64,000 nt of DNA, taken from Massilia timonae CCUG 45783. GTDB lineage: Bacteria; Pseudomonadota; Gammaproteobacteria; Burkholderiales; Burkholderiaceae_D. The notes beneath the pieces were generated by a model that saw only the letters and a list, made by a program, of their open reading frames with translations, ran no database searches and was not told where the DNA came from. The position numbers were made by a program, and so were the translations under genes. The stretch lies in NCBI RefSeq assembly GCF_000315425.1, contig NZ_JH992923.1, forward strand, positions 62,365-126,364. Reading direction: 5' to 3'. Shown piece by piece: positions 37,740 through 45,898 of the stretch. Within the stretch, counting starts at the first letter, position 1; every line of letters starts with the position of its first letter.

Positions 37740-38123
37740 ATGGCAAACAAGTCGCAAAACAACAACCCGCAAGGTAACAACCAGTTCACCAAGCAAGGTA
37801 GCCAGCAGAGCGGCAACCAGGGTAATCAGGGCAACCAGGGCGGCAGCGGCAACCAGGGTTTCGCATCGATGGATCCACAGCGCCAGCGTGAAATCGCCAG
37901 CGAAGGCGGCCGCGCGGCGCACGCATCGGGCAATGCGCACGAGTTCAATTCGCAGGAAGCACGCGAGGCCGGTTCGATGAGCCACAAGAACGATGGCAAC
38001 AAGCAGAGCGGCAATCAGGGTGGCGCCAACCAGGGCAGCAACCAGCAGAGCGGCCAACGCGGCGGCTCGTCCGAGCAGCATGCCCAGGCCGGCCGTCAAA
38101 GCCACAAGAACGACAACCGCTGA
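37740..38123 (+). CDS. KGG-family (Con-10-like) stress protein
   Basis: 127 residues, start ATG 37740 with AAGGAGG 6 bases upstream. Very rich in Gln, Asn, Gly and Ser, with two copies of the general stress-protein repeat: GFASMDPQRQREIASEGGRAAHASG with a following FNSQEAREAGSMSHKND, and near the end SSEQHAQAGRQSHKND. The protein is hydrophilic and probably disordered, like YciG and GsiB. Such genes are usually induced in stationary phase or by stress, but no sigma-S box was identified. A hairpin terminator follows. Confidence 0.88.
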   Translation: MANKSQNNNPQGNNQFTKQGSQQSGNQGNQGNQGGSGNQGFASMDPQRQREIASEGGRAAHASGNAHEFNSQEAREAGSMSHKNDGNKQSGNQGGANQGSNQQSGQRGGSSEQHAQAGRQSHKNDNR

Positions 38124-38150
38124 CCGCCTTGAGGCGCCAGCTTGATCGAT

Positions 38151-38169
38151 CCGCCGGCATTGCCGGCGG
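38151..38169. terminator. Hairpin terminator between the KGG gene and the flavoreductase gene
   Basis: CCGCCGGC (38151-38158) and GCCGGCGG (38162-38169) form a perfect 8-bp stem with loop ATT, followed on the plus strand by TTCTGTTTG. It lies between two convergent genes and could serve both. Confidence 0.7.
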
Positions 38170-38182
38170 TTCTGTTTGACGT

Positions 38183-39526
38183 CTAGTAGACGTCGCGCCG
38201 GTAGCGGCCATCCGCTGCCATGGCGTCGACCGTATCGAGTCCGAGCGCCGACACGAGCGCATCGTGCACGCCGCCGGCCATGCCTTGCAGGCTGCCGCAG
38301 ACATAGACCGCCGCGCCATCCGCGACCCAGCGGCGCAGTTCTTCCTGGTGCGCATCCACCAGGTGCTGCACGTAGCGCGCCTTGCCCTCGTCGCGTGAAA
38401 ACGCCAGGTCGAGCCGCGCCAGCATGCCGCCATCGCGCCATGCTTCCAGTTCCTCCCGGAACAGGAAATCGTGGGCCGCATTGCGTTCGCCGAACAGCAG
38501 CCAGTTGCGGTGCATGCCGGCATCGATGCGGGCCTTGAGCAGCGACCGCAATCCTGCCAGGCCACTGCCGTTGCCGATCGCAATCAGGGGCCGCCCCGCA
38601 TTCGTGCCCAGCCGGAAGCGCGCATGGGCGCGCACGCGGAGGCGAATCGTGTCGTCCTGGTCCGCGCACACGCACAGCCAGCCGGATGCCGCGCCCGGCG
38701 TGCCGTCCGCGCGCGTCTGCAGACGTACCAGCAGTTCGAGCCGGCCTTCGCCCGGCACCGACGCGATCGAATATTCGCGCGGATGGCTCGGGTCGAGCGG
38801 CGCGCTGACCTGGGCCAGGTCGCCGGCTTCCCAGGCGGGCAGCGCGCCGGCGCGCGGCGCCAAGGAGATACGGTACAGCGGCGCCCCGGCGCTGCCGGGA
38901 TTGAGGTGGATGCGGCTGGCGATGCGCCATTCGCCGTAGGCGGGCGCTTCCCAGTCAGGCGCATCGCTGGTGCCGGCCAGGTGGCTCAGGTGGTGCTGCC
39001 ATGCGGCCAGCGCCGCGGGCGCGCCGCGGTCGACGTCGATCCGGTCGAACAGCGCCGTAGCGCCGCGCTCGCGCAGCCAGGCATCCAGCGCGCGGCCGAA
39101 GCCGCAGTAATGGGAATACGTTGCATCGCCCAGCGCCAGCACGCCGTAGTGCAGGTGCGACAGCTCTAGCGCCTGGCCCATCGTGTGGCCGGCGAAGCGC
39201 GCGGCCGTGTCGGGCGCATCGCCTTCGCCGTAGGTGCTGCAGATGAACAGCACGCGCGAGGCGGCCGCCAGCTGGGCGCCGTCCAGCGTCGACATGCAGA
39301 CGGCGCGTGCGTCGAGGCCGCCCAAGGCCAGGGTGGCGGCGGTGCGTTCGGCCAGGAATTCGGCGCTGCCGGTCTGGCTGGCGTGGACCACGAGCCAGTC
39401 GGCCGCGCCGCCGGCAGCCCGGGTGCGCACCAGACGGCTGCGCCAGATGCCGAGGCACATCGCCAGATAGACGCAGGACAGCGCGAGCGCGCCGCCCAAG
39501 CGCAGAGGGTCGATCGTCAACATCAT
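38183..39526 (-). CDS. Membrane-anchored flavodoxin/FNR-type reductase (sulfite reductase flavoprotein-like)
   Basis: 447 residues from the ATG at 39526, overlapping the ApbE stop by ATGA. One N-terminal helix (GGALALSCVYLAMCLGIW) precedes a flavodoxin domain (VVHASQTGSAEFLAERTA, FICSTYGEGDAPDTA, LGDATYSHYCGFGRALD) and an FNR domain (REYSIASVPGEG, IAIGNGSGLAGLRSLL, YVCGSLQGMAGGVHDALV). It should take electrons from NAD(P)H through FAD and FMN and pass them into the membrane. It is the last gene of a Fur-box operon with PepSY, DUF2271, DUF4198 and ApbE genes. Confidence 0.9.
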   Translation of the reverse strand: MMLTIDPLRLGGALALSCVYLAMCLGIWRSRLVRTRAAGGAADWLVVHASQTGSAEFLAERTAATLALGGLDARAVCMSTLDGAQLAAASRVLFICSTYGEGDAPDTAARFAGHTMGQALELSHLHYGVLALGDATYSHYCGFGRALDAWLRERGATALFDRIDVDRGAPAALAAWQHHLSHLAGTSDAPDWEAPAYGEWRIASRIHLNPGSAGAPLYRISLAPRAGALPAWEAGDLAQVSAPLDPSHPREYSIASVPGEGRLELLVRLQTRADGTPGAASGWLCVCADQDDTIRLRVRAHARFRLGTNAGRPLIAIGNGSGLAGLRSLLKARIDAGMHRNWLLFGERNAAHDFLFREELEAWRDGGMLARLDLAFSRDEGKARYVQHLVDAHQEELRRWVADGAAVYVCGSLQGMAGGVHDALVSALGLDTVDAMAADGRYRRDVY

Positions 39527-40542
39527 TGCAGCAGGGCGCGCCAGTCGCTGGACGTGGTTTCGAGCAGGCCGCCCGGTGCGCGCACCAGGAAGCGCGCCGC
39601 GATGCCGCGCGCCTCGGCGAAGGCCAGGCCGTCTTGCGGGCCCAGCACGGTGAGCGCGGTGGACAGCGCATCGGCCGCCATGCAGGTTGGCGCCAGCACC
39701 GTCACCGACGCGACGCCGTCCACAACCGGATAGCCGCTGCGCGGATCGAGGGTGTGCGCGGCGCGCCGGGCGCCGTGTTGAAAGTAGCGGCGGTAGTCGC
39801 CCGAGGTGGCGATCGCCAGGCCATGCAGGGCGACCACGGCCTGGGTGGCGCCAGCGTCGGCATTGTCCGCATCCGGAACCCCTTCGATCTCCACCCACCA
39901 CGGTTCGCCATTGGCCTTGGCGCCGGCGCCGCGCAGCTCGCCGCCGGCTTCGACCACATAGTGGCGCACGCTGCGCTGTTCGAGGCAGCGCGCCATGCAG
40001 TCGACCGCATAGCCTTTGGCGACGGAAGAGAAATCGAGGAGGGCGCCGCCCGGCTGCAGCAGGCGGCGCGTGGCGCGGTCCAGCAGCGGTTGACTGGCGC
40101 CGCGCTGCGCCAGCGCGGCCCCGATCGCTGCCGCATCCGGTGCGTAGAAGCCGGCCTGGTCGTAGCGCCGGGTGGCGCCGAAGCCCCACAGGTTCACCAG
40201 CTGGCCGCCGGCCGGGTCGTAGGCGCCGCCGCTGTCTTCATGCACCCGCAGCGCGTAATCGGCGACGTCGAAGAAGTGCGGCGGCAGCGCATGCCAGCTG
40301 CCGGCCGGGGCCTGGTTGTAGCGCGACAGCAGGGAATCGGGCTCCCAGTGACTCATCTGCGCGACGATCTCATCCAGTTCACGCTGCAGGGCAAGCGTCA
40401 AGGCAGCGCCGTCGGCGCCGGGCGGCAGCATCAGCCGCGCCGACCAGCCGGTGCCCATCGCCGTGCCCGAGGTCGTGTACAGGGTGCTGCCGCCGGGCGG
40501 CAGCGCCATGTCGACTTCCAGCGGAACGAGAACGTCGCGCAT
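39523..40542 (-). CDS. apbE: FAD:protein FMN transferase (ApbE)
   Basis: 339 residues. GTAMGTGWSARLMLPP opens the ApbE domain, LLSRYNQAPAG and GGAYDPAGGQLVNLWGFG are conserved, ALLDFSSVAKGYAVD is the FAD/Mg region, and GVASVTVLAPTCMAADALSTAL is the C-terminal core. ApbE attaches FMN covalently to a threonine in DGxxSGAT-type motifs. Just such a motif is present in the DUF2271 protein of the same operon, which is the likely target. No export signal is evident at the N-terminus, which is unusual for a periplasmic ApbE. Confidence 0.92.
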   Translation of the reverse strand: MRDVLVPLEVDMALPPGGSTLYTTSGTAMGTGWSARLMLPPGADGAALTLALQRELDEIVAQMSHWEPDSLLSRYNQAPAGSWHALPPHFFDVADYALRVHEDSGGAYDPAGGQLVNLWGFGATRRYDQAGFYAPDAAAIGAALAQRGASQPLLDRATRRLLQPGGALLDFSSVAKGYAVDCMARCLEQRSVRHYVVEAGGELRGAGAKANGEPWWVEIEGVPDADNADAGATQAVVALHGLAIATSGDYRRYFQHGARRAAHTLDPRSGYPVVDGVASVTVLAPTCMAADALSTALTVLGPQDGLAFAEARGIAARFLVRAPGGLLETTSSDWRALLQ

Positions 40543-40547
40543 CCGGA

Positions 40548-41363
40548 TTACTGCGGCAGGACTTCGAGCGTGGCCGCGTAGCTGTAGCGCTTGGCGCCCG
40601 GCTGCGGTTTTCCTTCGCCGAACGGGAAGCCGGCGCTGAGCCAGTACATATTCGCCGCCGGCACGGTGAACGACGCTTCGCCCTTGGCGTCGGTCGTCAA
40701 GCGCTGCTCGCCGGAGGAACCGCGGTACTTGACGGTGCCCTGCACGATGCTGAACGGCAGGTTGGCGACCGGCTTGCCGTCGAGGTGGAAACGCACGCGG
40801 ATCGGCTCGCCGACGCGCAGGTCGGACGGATTGGTCAGCGGGATCATTTCCAGGCCTTCGCCGGTCGGCTTGAGGGCGGTGTCGCTGAGCTTGTTGGCCG
40901 AGACGAAGGTCTCGTTGCGCGAGTGGACGGCAGTCGTTTGCACATCAACGGCGCCGGCGGGAATCGCGACCGCCGGGCTGCCGGCGGCGCCGCGGAAGCG
41001 CTTGGTCTCGCCGCCCAGCTTGTAGCTGCCCATCACGTTGTTGTTGACGATCGACAGGCGATAGGTGCCGTCCTTCGGCAGGCGCAGGTCGAGCGTGCTG
41101 CGGTACTTGCCGACCACGGCGCCTTCGGCCTTGGCTTGCACGCCGTCCGGATCGGTGATCACCAGGTTGTCCAGGCGCAGCGGGTGGTGGTTGAACTCGA
41201 ACACCTCGTTCGAGATCGCGGCATCGATCGTGACCCAGGCTTCCTTCGAATCGACCATGGCGGTATTCGGCAGGATCCAGGCGCGGTGGGCCTGGGCGGT
41301 CAGCGAGGCGCCGGCGAGCATCAGGCCGACGATGGCGGCTTTGTAGAATGTGTTCTGTTGCAT
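40548..41363 (-). CDS. DUF4198 periplasmic protein
   Basis: 271 residues from the ATG at 41363. A signal peptide (to about residue 25, TAQA) is followed by HRAWILPNTAMVDSKEAWVTIDAAISNEVFEFNHHPL, the His-rich start of DUF4198 (the group that includes NikK-like and TonB-coupled metal proteins). Two beta-sandwich domains follow (YRLSIVNNN, VRVFHLDGKPVANLPFSIVQG-type strands, then GEASFTVPAANMYWLSAGFP). It is probably a metal- or heme-related periplasmic partner of the flavin chain. Confidence 0.85.
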   Translation of the reverse strand: MQQNTFYKAAIVGLMLAGASLTAQAHRAWILPNTAMVDSKEAWVTIDAAISNEVFEFNHHPLRLDNLVITDPDGVQAKAEGAVVGKYRSTLDLRLPKDGTYRLSIVNNNVMGSYKLGGETKRFRGAAGSPAVAIPAGAVDVQTTAVHSRNETFVSANKLSDTALKPTGEGLEMIPLTNPSDLRVGEPIRVRFHLDGKPVANLPFSIVQGTVKYRGSSGEQRLTTDAKGEASFTVPAANMYWLSAGFPFGEGKPQPGAKRYSYAATLEVLPQ

Positions 41364-41388
41364 GGGGTTCTCCTGATGGTGGTTGTCG

Positions 41389-41901
41389 TTATTGGATCTG
41401 GAGCGACACGGCGCCCAGTTCGTCCTTGCCGGCCGCGTTCGCCGCCAGCTTGCCCTTGCCGGCCCAGGTGAACGGCACCTTGACCACTTCGCGTCCGCCC
41501 GCCTCGCGCGCCGCTTCCACCACCAGCTTGTATTCACCGGGCGGCAGCTTGTCGATGCCATACCTGGCGCCGGCGAACTTCATGGTGTGGGTGCCGGGCG
41601 CGCGGGTGGCGCCGCTGACGCCGTCGATCGGCAGGGCGGCGTCGCGCCCCGCCTTGCGCCACCAGGTGCGCAAGTCCTTGACCCATTTCTCGCCGCCCTT
41701 GTCCTTCATCTTGACGTCGTACAGCACGGCCAGGTTGGAGGCGATGCCCTGGTCGGCATTCTCGATCCAGATCGCCACATAGGGCTTGTGATACTCGGCC
41801 ACGTTCAGCTGCGGCACGTCGAACTTGACGGATAGGTCGGCGCCCATGGCCCAGCCGGACGCGAGCGGGAGGGTGAGGGCGAGCGAATGGGACAGTTTCA
41901 T
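41389..41901 (-). CDS. DUF2271 periplasmic protein with ApbE flavinylation motif
   Basis: 170 residues. A signal peptide (to about residue 20, GWAMG-A) is followed by PYVAIWIENADQG, the DUF2271 start. D93-G-V-S-G-A-T99 matches the D[GA]xx[ST]GAT motif at which ApbE attaches FMN, so Thr99 is the predicted FMN site. The rest (YGIDKLPPGEYKLVVEAAREAGGREVVKVPF) is beta-rich. It should be the periplasmic electron carrier between the PepSY membrane protein and the final acceptor, likely Fe(III). Confidence 0.87.
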   Translation of the reverse strand: MKLSHSLALTLPLASGWAMGADLSVKFDVPQLNVAEYHKPYVAIWIENADQGIASNLAVLYDVKMKDKGGEKWVKDLRTWWRKAGRDAALPIDGVSGATRAPGTHTMKFAGARYGIDKLPPGEYKLVVEAAREAGGREVVKVPFTWAGKGKLAANAAGKDELGAVSLQIQ

Positions 41902-41926
41902 TCTTGGTCTTCTCTCGGTAGGTGGA

Positions 41927-42637
41927 TCAGTGGACGAACAGGAGGGCCAGCACGATCGGCAGCACGATGCCGAAACCGACCACCGGCCAGGTCGACGGCC
42001 GCTTGGCCGCGTGATACTTCAGGATCAGGAAACCGGTAATGCAGAACACCACGCAGGCCACGGCGAAGAGGTCGATGAACCAGCTCCAGACCACGCCCGT
42101 GTTGCGGCCCTTGTGCATGTCGTTGAGCCACGAGATCCAGCCGCGGTCGGTCTTTTCGAACTCGGCGCTGCCGTCGACCGCGATGCGCAGCCAGGCGTCG
42201 CCGCCGGGACGGGGCAGGGCGACATACGCGTCTTCCTCGCTCCACTCGGCGCGCTTGCCGCGCACGTCGACCGGGAAGGCGCCATTGGTCCAGTCCGCGA
42301 TCTCGCTCGGCAGCGGCACTTCGGCGTCGACGTGGTCTTCGGCAAAGGCCTGCAGCTGGACGCGCAGCGGCTCGGGCAGCGTCGCCTTCAGGCGCGTGAC
42401 GACGGGCTTGGCCTCGATCAGCGTGGCGTTGTTCAGCGTCAGCCCGGTAAAACTGAACAGCAGCATGGCCATCAGGCAGATGGCCGAACTGATCCAATGC
42501 CATTGATGCAACTGCTTGAGCCACATAGCGCGGCGAGCGCCGGGCAGGGCGGTCCCAGCCGCGGCGGCGGCAGGCGCGGGCTCGGCCTTGATGGCCGGCT
42601 CGGCTTTATTCTTGAGAGGAGTTGCGGAAGAAGGCAT
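41927..42637 (-). CDS. PepSY-associated transmembrane protein, first gene of the Fur-box operon
   Basis: 236 residues. A Pro/Ala-rich N-terminus precedes helix 1 (QLHQWHWISSAICLMAMLLFS), a periplasmic PepSY region (LPEPLRVQLQAFAEDHVD, then DAWLRIAVDGSAEFEKTDRGWISWLNDMHKGRN), helix 2 (VVWSWFIDLFAVACVVFCITGF) and helix 3 at the C-terminus. Conserved His residues next to the helices could hold haem or help electron transfer. The start codon is four bases from a perfect Fur box, so iron repression is expected. Confidence 0.88.
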   Translation of the reverse strand: MPSSATPLKNKAEPAIKAEPAPAAAAAGTALPGARRAMWLKQLHQWHWISSAICLMAMLLFSFTGLTLNNATLIEAKPVVTRLKATLPEPLRVQLQAFAEDHVDAEVPLPSEIADWTNGAFPVDVRGKRAEWSEEDAYVALPRPGGDAWLRIAVDGSAEFEKTDRGWISWLNDMHKGRNTGVVWSWFIDLFAVACVVFCITGFLILKYHAAKRPSTWPVVGFGIVLPIVLALLFVH

Positions 42638-42640
42638 CTT

Positions 42641-42663
42641 TAAATGATAACGATTATCATTTA
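42641..42663. promoter_or_regulatory. Fur box
   Basis: A 23-base palindrome: TAAATGATAA, then CGA, then TTATCATTTA, with both 10-base arms matching perfectly. It conforms to the Fur consensus of GATAAT hexamers. It ends 4 bases before the ATG of the PepSY gene, so Fur-Fe(II) would block the operon 38183-42637. The odhA gene on the other side begins 297 bases away and is less likely to be affected. Confidence 0.92.
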
Positions 42664-42897
42664 CATGGTCAACTCAGCAATGAGCGCAATGCGGGATTCG
42701 TTCCAAAAGTGCGACTCAGAAATACACATTTTGTAATAAATAATTTCTTGGAAGGGAGTCTGCCCTGGCCGAGATCATGCGTTACAATAATGTGCGCAAA
42801 TTGGCAGGATTTTGCACACGTATTTTTTAGTACCGAACAGTCCTTCCCCCACAACTTGATGTCTTGAAGTGCAATCCGCTAACCGGTCAGGCCGTGT

Positions 42898-42933
42898 CGC
42901 GGAAGGTTTTAAACAACCCGCCCAAACCTCGCG
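42898..42933 (+). promoter_or_regulatory. Stem-loop in the sucA 5' leader, candidate sucA RNA motif
   Basis: CGCG-GA-AGGTTT (42898-42909) pairs with AAACCT-CGCG (42924-42933), leaving a GA bulge and a 14-base loop. It ends 11 bases before the ribosome binding site AAAGGTGAG. A conserved leader RNA named sucA is known from Burkholderiales upstream of sucA, and this position and shape fit it; I could not check the covariance model. The rest of the 296-base gap from the Fur box shows no gene. Confidence 0.5.
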
Positions 42934-42959
42934 AAGCGCGAAAAGAAAGGTGAGCAAGA

Positions 42960-45815
42960 ATGATGCAACAATATAACGCCAACTCCTACCTGTTCGGCGG
43001 CAATGCCCCGTACGTGGAAGAGTTGTACGAGGCCTATCTGGATAATCCGACCTCGGTGCCCGAAAACTGGCGCGCCTACTTCGACCAGATGCAACACGTG
43101 CCGGCAGTCGACGGCTCGAACCGCCCCGATGTGGTGCATTCCTCGGTGGTGGCCTCGTTCGCGGAACGCGCCAAGCAGGGCCCGATCCGTACCGTCGTCG
43201 CTTCGGCCGACTCCGAACTGGGCCGCAAACGCGTCGCCGTCACCCAGATCACCGCCGCCTACCGCTACCTCGGTTCGCGCTGGGCCAACCTGGACCCGCT
43301 GCAGCGCCAGGAACGCCCACCCCTCCCAGAGCTCGACCCCGCCTTCTACGGCTTCACCGAAGCCGACCTCGACACCGTTTTCAATATCAGCAACACCTAT
43401 TTTGGCCAGGAAACCGCGCCGCTGCGCGACATCCTGAACATGTTGCGTGATACGTACACCCGTTCGATCGGCGCCGAGTTCATGTACATCAGCGATCCGA
43501 CCGAAAAGCGCTGGCTGCAAGAGCGTCTGGAATCGATCCGCTCGACCCCGACTTTCAGCGGCGAGAAGAAAAAGCACATCCTCGAGCGCCTGACCGCGGC
43601 CGAAGGCCTGGAACGCTACCTGCACACCAAGTACGTCGGCGCCAAGCGCTTCTCGCTGGAAGGCGGCGAATCGTTCATCGCCTCGATCGACGAAGTGATC
43701 CAGCGCGCCGGTGAAAAAGGCATCCAGGAAATCGTGATCGGCATGGCCCACCGCGGCCGCCTGAACGTCCTGGTCAACACCCTGGGCAAGAGCCCGGCCG
43801 ACCTGTTCGAAGAATTCGAAGGCAAGCACGCCGACGACCTGCCGGCAGGCGACGTGAAATACCACCAGGGCTTCTCGAGCGATATCTCGACCCCGGGCGG
43901 CCCGGTCCACCTGTCGCTGGCGTTCAACCCATCCCACCTCGAGATCGTCAACCCGGTCGTCGAAGGCTCGGTCAAGGCGCGCATGATGCGTCGCGGCGAC
44001 AAGAAGGGCAAGGAAGTGCTGCCAATTCTGGTGCACGGCGATGCCGCGTTCGCCGGCCAGGGCGTGGTCATGGAAACCCTGAACCTGGCGCAGACCCGCG
44101 GCTATGGCACCGGCGGCACCGTCCACATCGTCATCAACAACCAGATCGGCTTCACCACCTCGGATCCACGCGACGCGCGCTCGACCCTGTACTGCTCGGA
44201 CGTCGTCAAGATGATCGAAGCGCCGGTGCTGCACGTGAATGCCGACGATCCTGAAGCCGTCGTGCTGGCCAGCCAGATCGCCCTCGACTACCGCGCCGAG
44301 TTCGGCAAGGACGTCGTGGTCGACATCATCTGCTACCGCAAGCTGGGCCACAACGAGCAGGACACCCCGGCGCTGACCCAGCCGCTGATGTACAAGAAGA
44401 TCGCCAAGCACCCGGGCACCCGCAAGCTGTACGCCGAGAAGCTGGCCGCGCAAGGCACCATCGAAGCCGACGGCGGCGACAAGCTGGTGGCCGCCTACCG
44501 CGACGCCATGGATGCAGGCAAGCACACGGTCGATCCGGTGCTGACCAACTTCAAGGGCAAGTACGCCGTCGACTGGGCGCCGTTCCTGAACAAGAAGTGG
44601 ACCGATGCCGCCGACACCGCGGTGCCGGTCACCGAACTGAAGCGCCTGGCCGAACGCATCACCAAGGTTCCGGAGGGTTTCAAACCACACTCGCTGGTTG
44701 AAAAAGTGCTGGCCGACCGCGCCGCCATGGGCCGCGGCGAAGTGAACCTCGACTGGGGCATGGGCGAGCACCTGGCCTTCGCCTCGCTGCTGTCGTCGGG
44801 CTATGCGATCCGCCTGTCGGGCCAGGACGCCGGCCGCGGCACCTTCGTGCACCGCCACGCCGTGCTGCACGACCAGAACCGCGAGCGCTGGGACCAGGGC
44901 ATCTACCTGCCGCTGGCCAATATCTCCGACAACCAGGCCGACTTCACCGTGATCGACTCGGTGCTGTCCGAAGAGGCGGTGCTGGGCTTCGAATACGGCT
45001 TCTCGACCGCCGAACCGAACACCCTGACCATCTGGGAAGCCCAGTTCGGCGACTTCGTCAACGGCGCGCAAGTCGTCATCGACCAGTTCATCGCCTCGGG
45101 CGAAGTGAAGTGGGGCCGCGCCTCGGGCCTGGTCATGATGCTGCCGCACGGCTACGAAGGCCAGGGTCCGGAGCACTCGTCGGCCCGTATCGAGCGCTTC
45201 CTGCAACTGTGCGCCGACAACAATATGCAAGTGGTGCAGCCGACCACGGCCGCCCAGATCTTCCACCTGCTGCGCCGCCAGATGGTGCGCCAGTTCAGGA
45301 AGCCGCTGGTGATCTTCACGCCGAAGTCGCTGCTGCGTAACAAGGATGCCGGCTCGCCGCTGACCGACCTGACCAAGGGCGGTTTCCAGACCGTCATCGG
45401 CGAATGCGACGACAAGATCGACGCAGGCAAGGTCAAGCGCGTGATCGTGTGCTCGGGCAAGGTTTATTACGACCTGGTCAACGCACGCAAGACGCGTAAC
45501 AGCGCCGACACCGCGATCATCCGTATCGAGCAGATGTATCCGTTCCCGCACAAGTCGTTCGCCGCCGAACTCAAGAAGTTCCCGAACGCGACCGAAGTGG
45601 TGTGGGCGCAGGACGAGCCGCAGAACCAGGGTCCATGGTTCCAGATCCAGCACAACATCTTCGAAGGCATGGAAGATGGCCAGCGCCTGGCCTACGCCGG
45701 TCGCGCCGCGTCGGCATCGCCGGCCGTGGGTTATGCGGACAAGCACATCGCCCAGCAAAAAGAACTGCTGGAGACCGCGTTCTCGAAACTCAAGGGTTTC
45801 ATCCTGACCAAGTAA
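42960..45815 (+). CDS. sucA: 2-Oxoglutarate dehydrogenase E1 component
   Basis: 951 residues; two ATGs lie in tandem at 42960 and 42963. The E2-binding start is NSYLFGGNAPYVEELYEAYLDNP. GMAHRGRLNVLVNTLGK, GDAAFAGQGVV, INNQIGFTTSDPRDARST and HVNADDPEAV bind thiamine diphosphate and substrate, and LPHGYEGQGPEHSSARIERFLQ is in the C-terminal half. It decarboxylates 2-oxoglutarate and reductively succinylates the lipoyl group of SucB. The gene set sucA-sucB-lpdA is complete here. Confidence 0.97.
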   Translation: MMQQYNANSYLFGGNAPYVEELYEAYLDNPTSVPENWRAYFDQMQHVPAVDGSNRPDVVHSSVVASFAERAKQGPIRTVVASADSELGRKRVAVTQITAAYRYLGSRWANLDPLQRQERPPLPELDPAFYGFTEADLDTVFNISNTYFGQETAPLRDILNMLRDTYTRSIGAEFMYISDPTEKRWLQERLESIRSTPTFSGEKKKHILERLTAAEGLERYLHTKYVGAKRFSLEGGESFIASIDEVIQRAGEKGIQEIVIGMAHRGRLNVLVNTLGKSPADLFEEFEGKHADDLPAGDVKYHQGFSSDISTPGGPVHLSLAFNPSHLEIVNPVVEGSVKARMMRRGDKKGKEVLPILVHGDAAFAGQGVVMETLNLAQTRGYGTGGTVHIVINNQIGFTTSDPRDARSTLYCSDVVKMIEAPVLHVNADDPEAVVLASQIALDYRAEFGKDVVVDIICYRKLGHNEQDTPALTQPLMYKKIAKHPGTRKLYAEKLAAQGTIEADGGDKLVAAYRDAMDAGKHTVDPVLTNFKGKYAVDWAPFLNKKWTDAADTAVPVTELKRLAERITKVPEGFKPHSLVEKVLADRAAMGRGEVNLDWGMGEHLAFASLLSSGYAIRLSGQDAGRGTFVHRHAVLHDQNRERWDQGIYLPLANISDNQADFTVIDSVLSEEAVLGFEYGFSTAEPNTLTIWEAQFGDFVNGAQVVIDQFIASGEVKWGRASGLVMMLPHGYEGQGPEHSSARIERFLQLCADNNMQVVQPTTAAQIFHLLRRQMVRQFRKPLVIFTPKSLLRNKDAGSPLTDLTKGGFQTVIGECDDKIDAGKVKRVIVCSGKVYYDLVNARKTRNSADTAIIRIEQMYPFPHKSFAAELKKFPNATEVVWAQDEPQNQGPWFQIQHNIFEGMEDGQRLAYAGRAASASPAVGYADKHIAQQKELLETAFSKLKGFILTK

Positions 45816-45841
45816 TCACGGCCGGGTAAGTAAAACCACGC

Positions 45842-45864
45842 CCCCCGCGTCCCGTGCGCGGGGG
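45842..45864 (+). repeat. Hairpin between sucA and sucB
   Basis: CCCCCGCG (45842-45849) pairs with CGCGGGGG (45857-45864), loop TCCCGTG. It has no T-tract; it lies in the 83-base gap and may set the ratio of E1 to E2 mRNA by blocking decay. Confidence 0.55.
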
Positions 45865-45898
45865 CACTTGCAAAGAATAATTACTGGAGTTTTAAAAA

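Noticed and set aside
42909-45758. Minus-strand frame of 949 codons opposite sucA
   Set aside because: Same effect: open antisense frame in a biased GC gene. SucA motifs are unmistakable on the plus strand.
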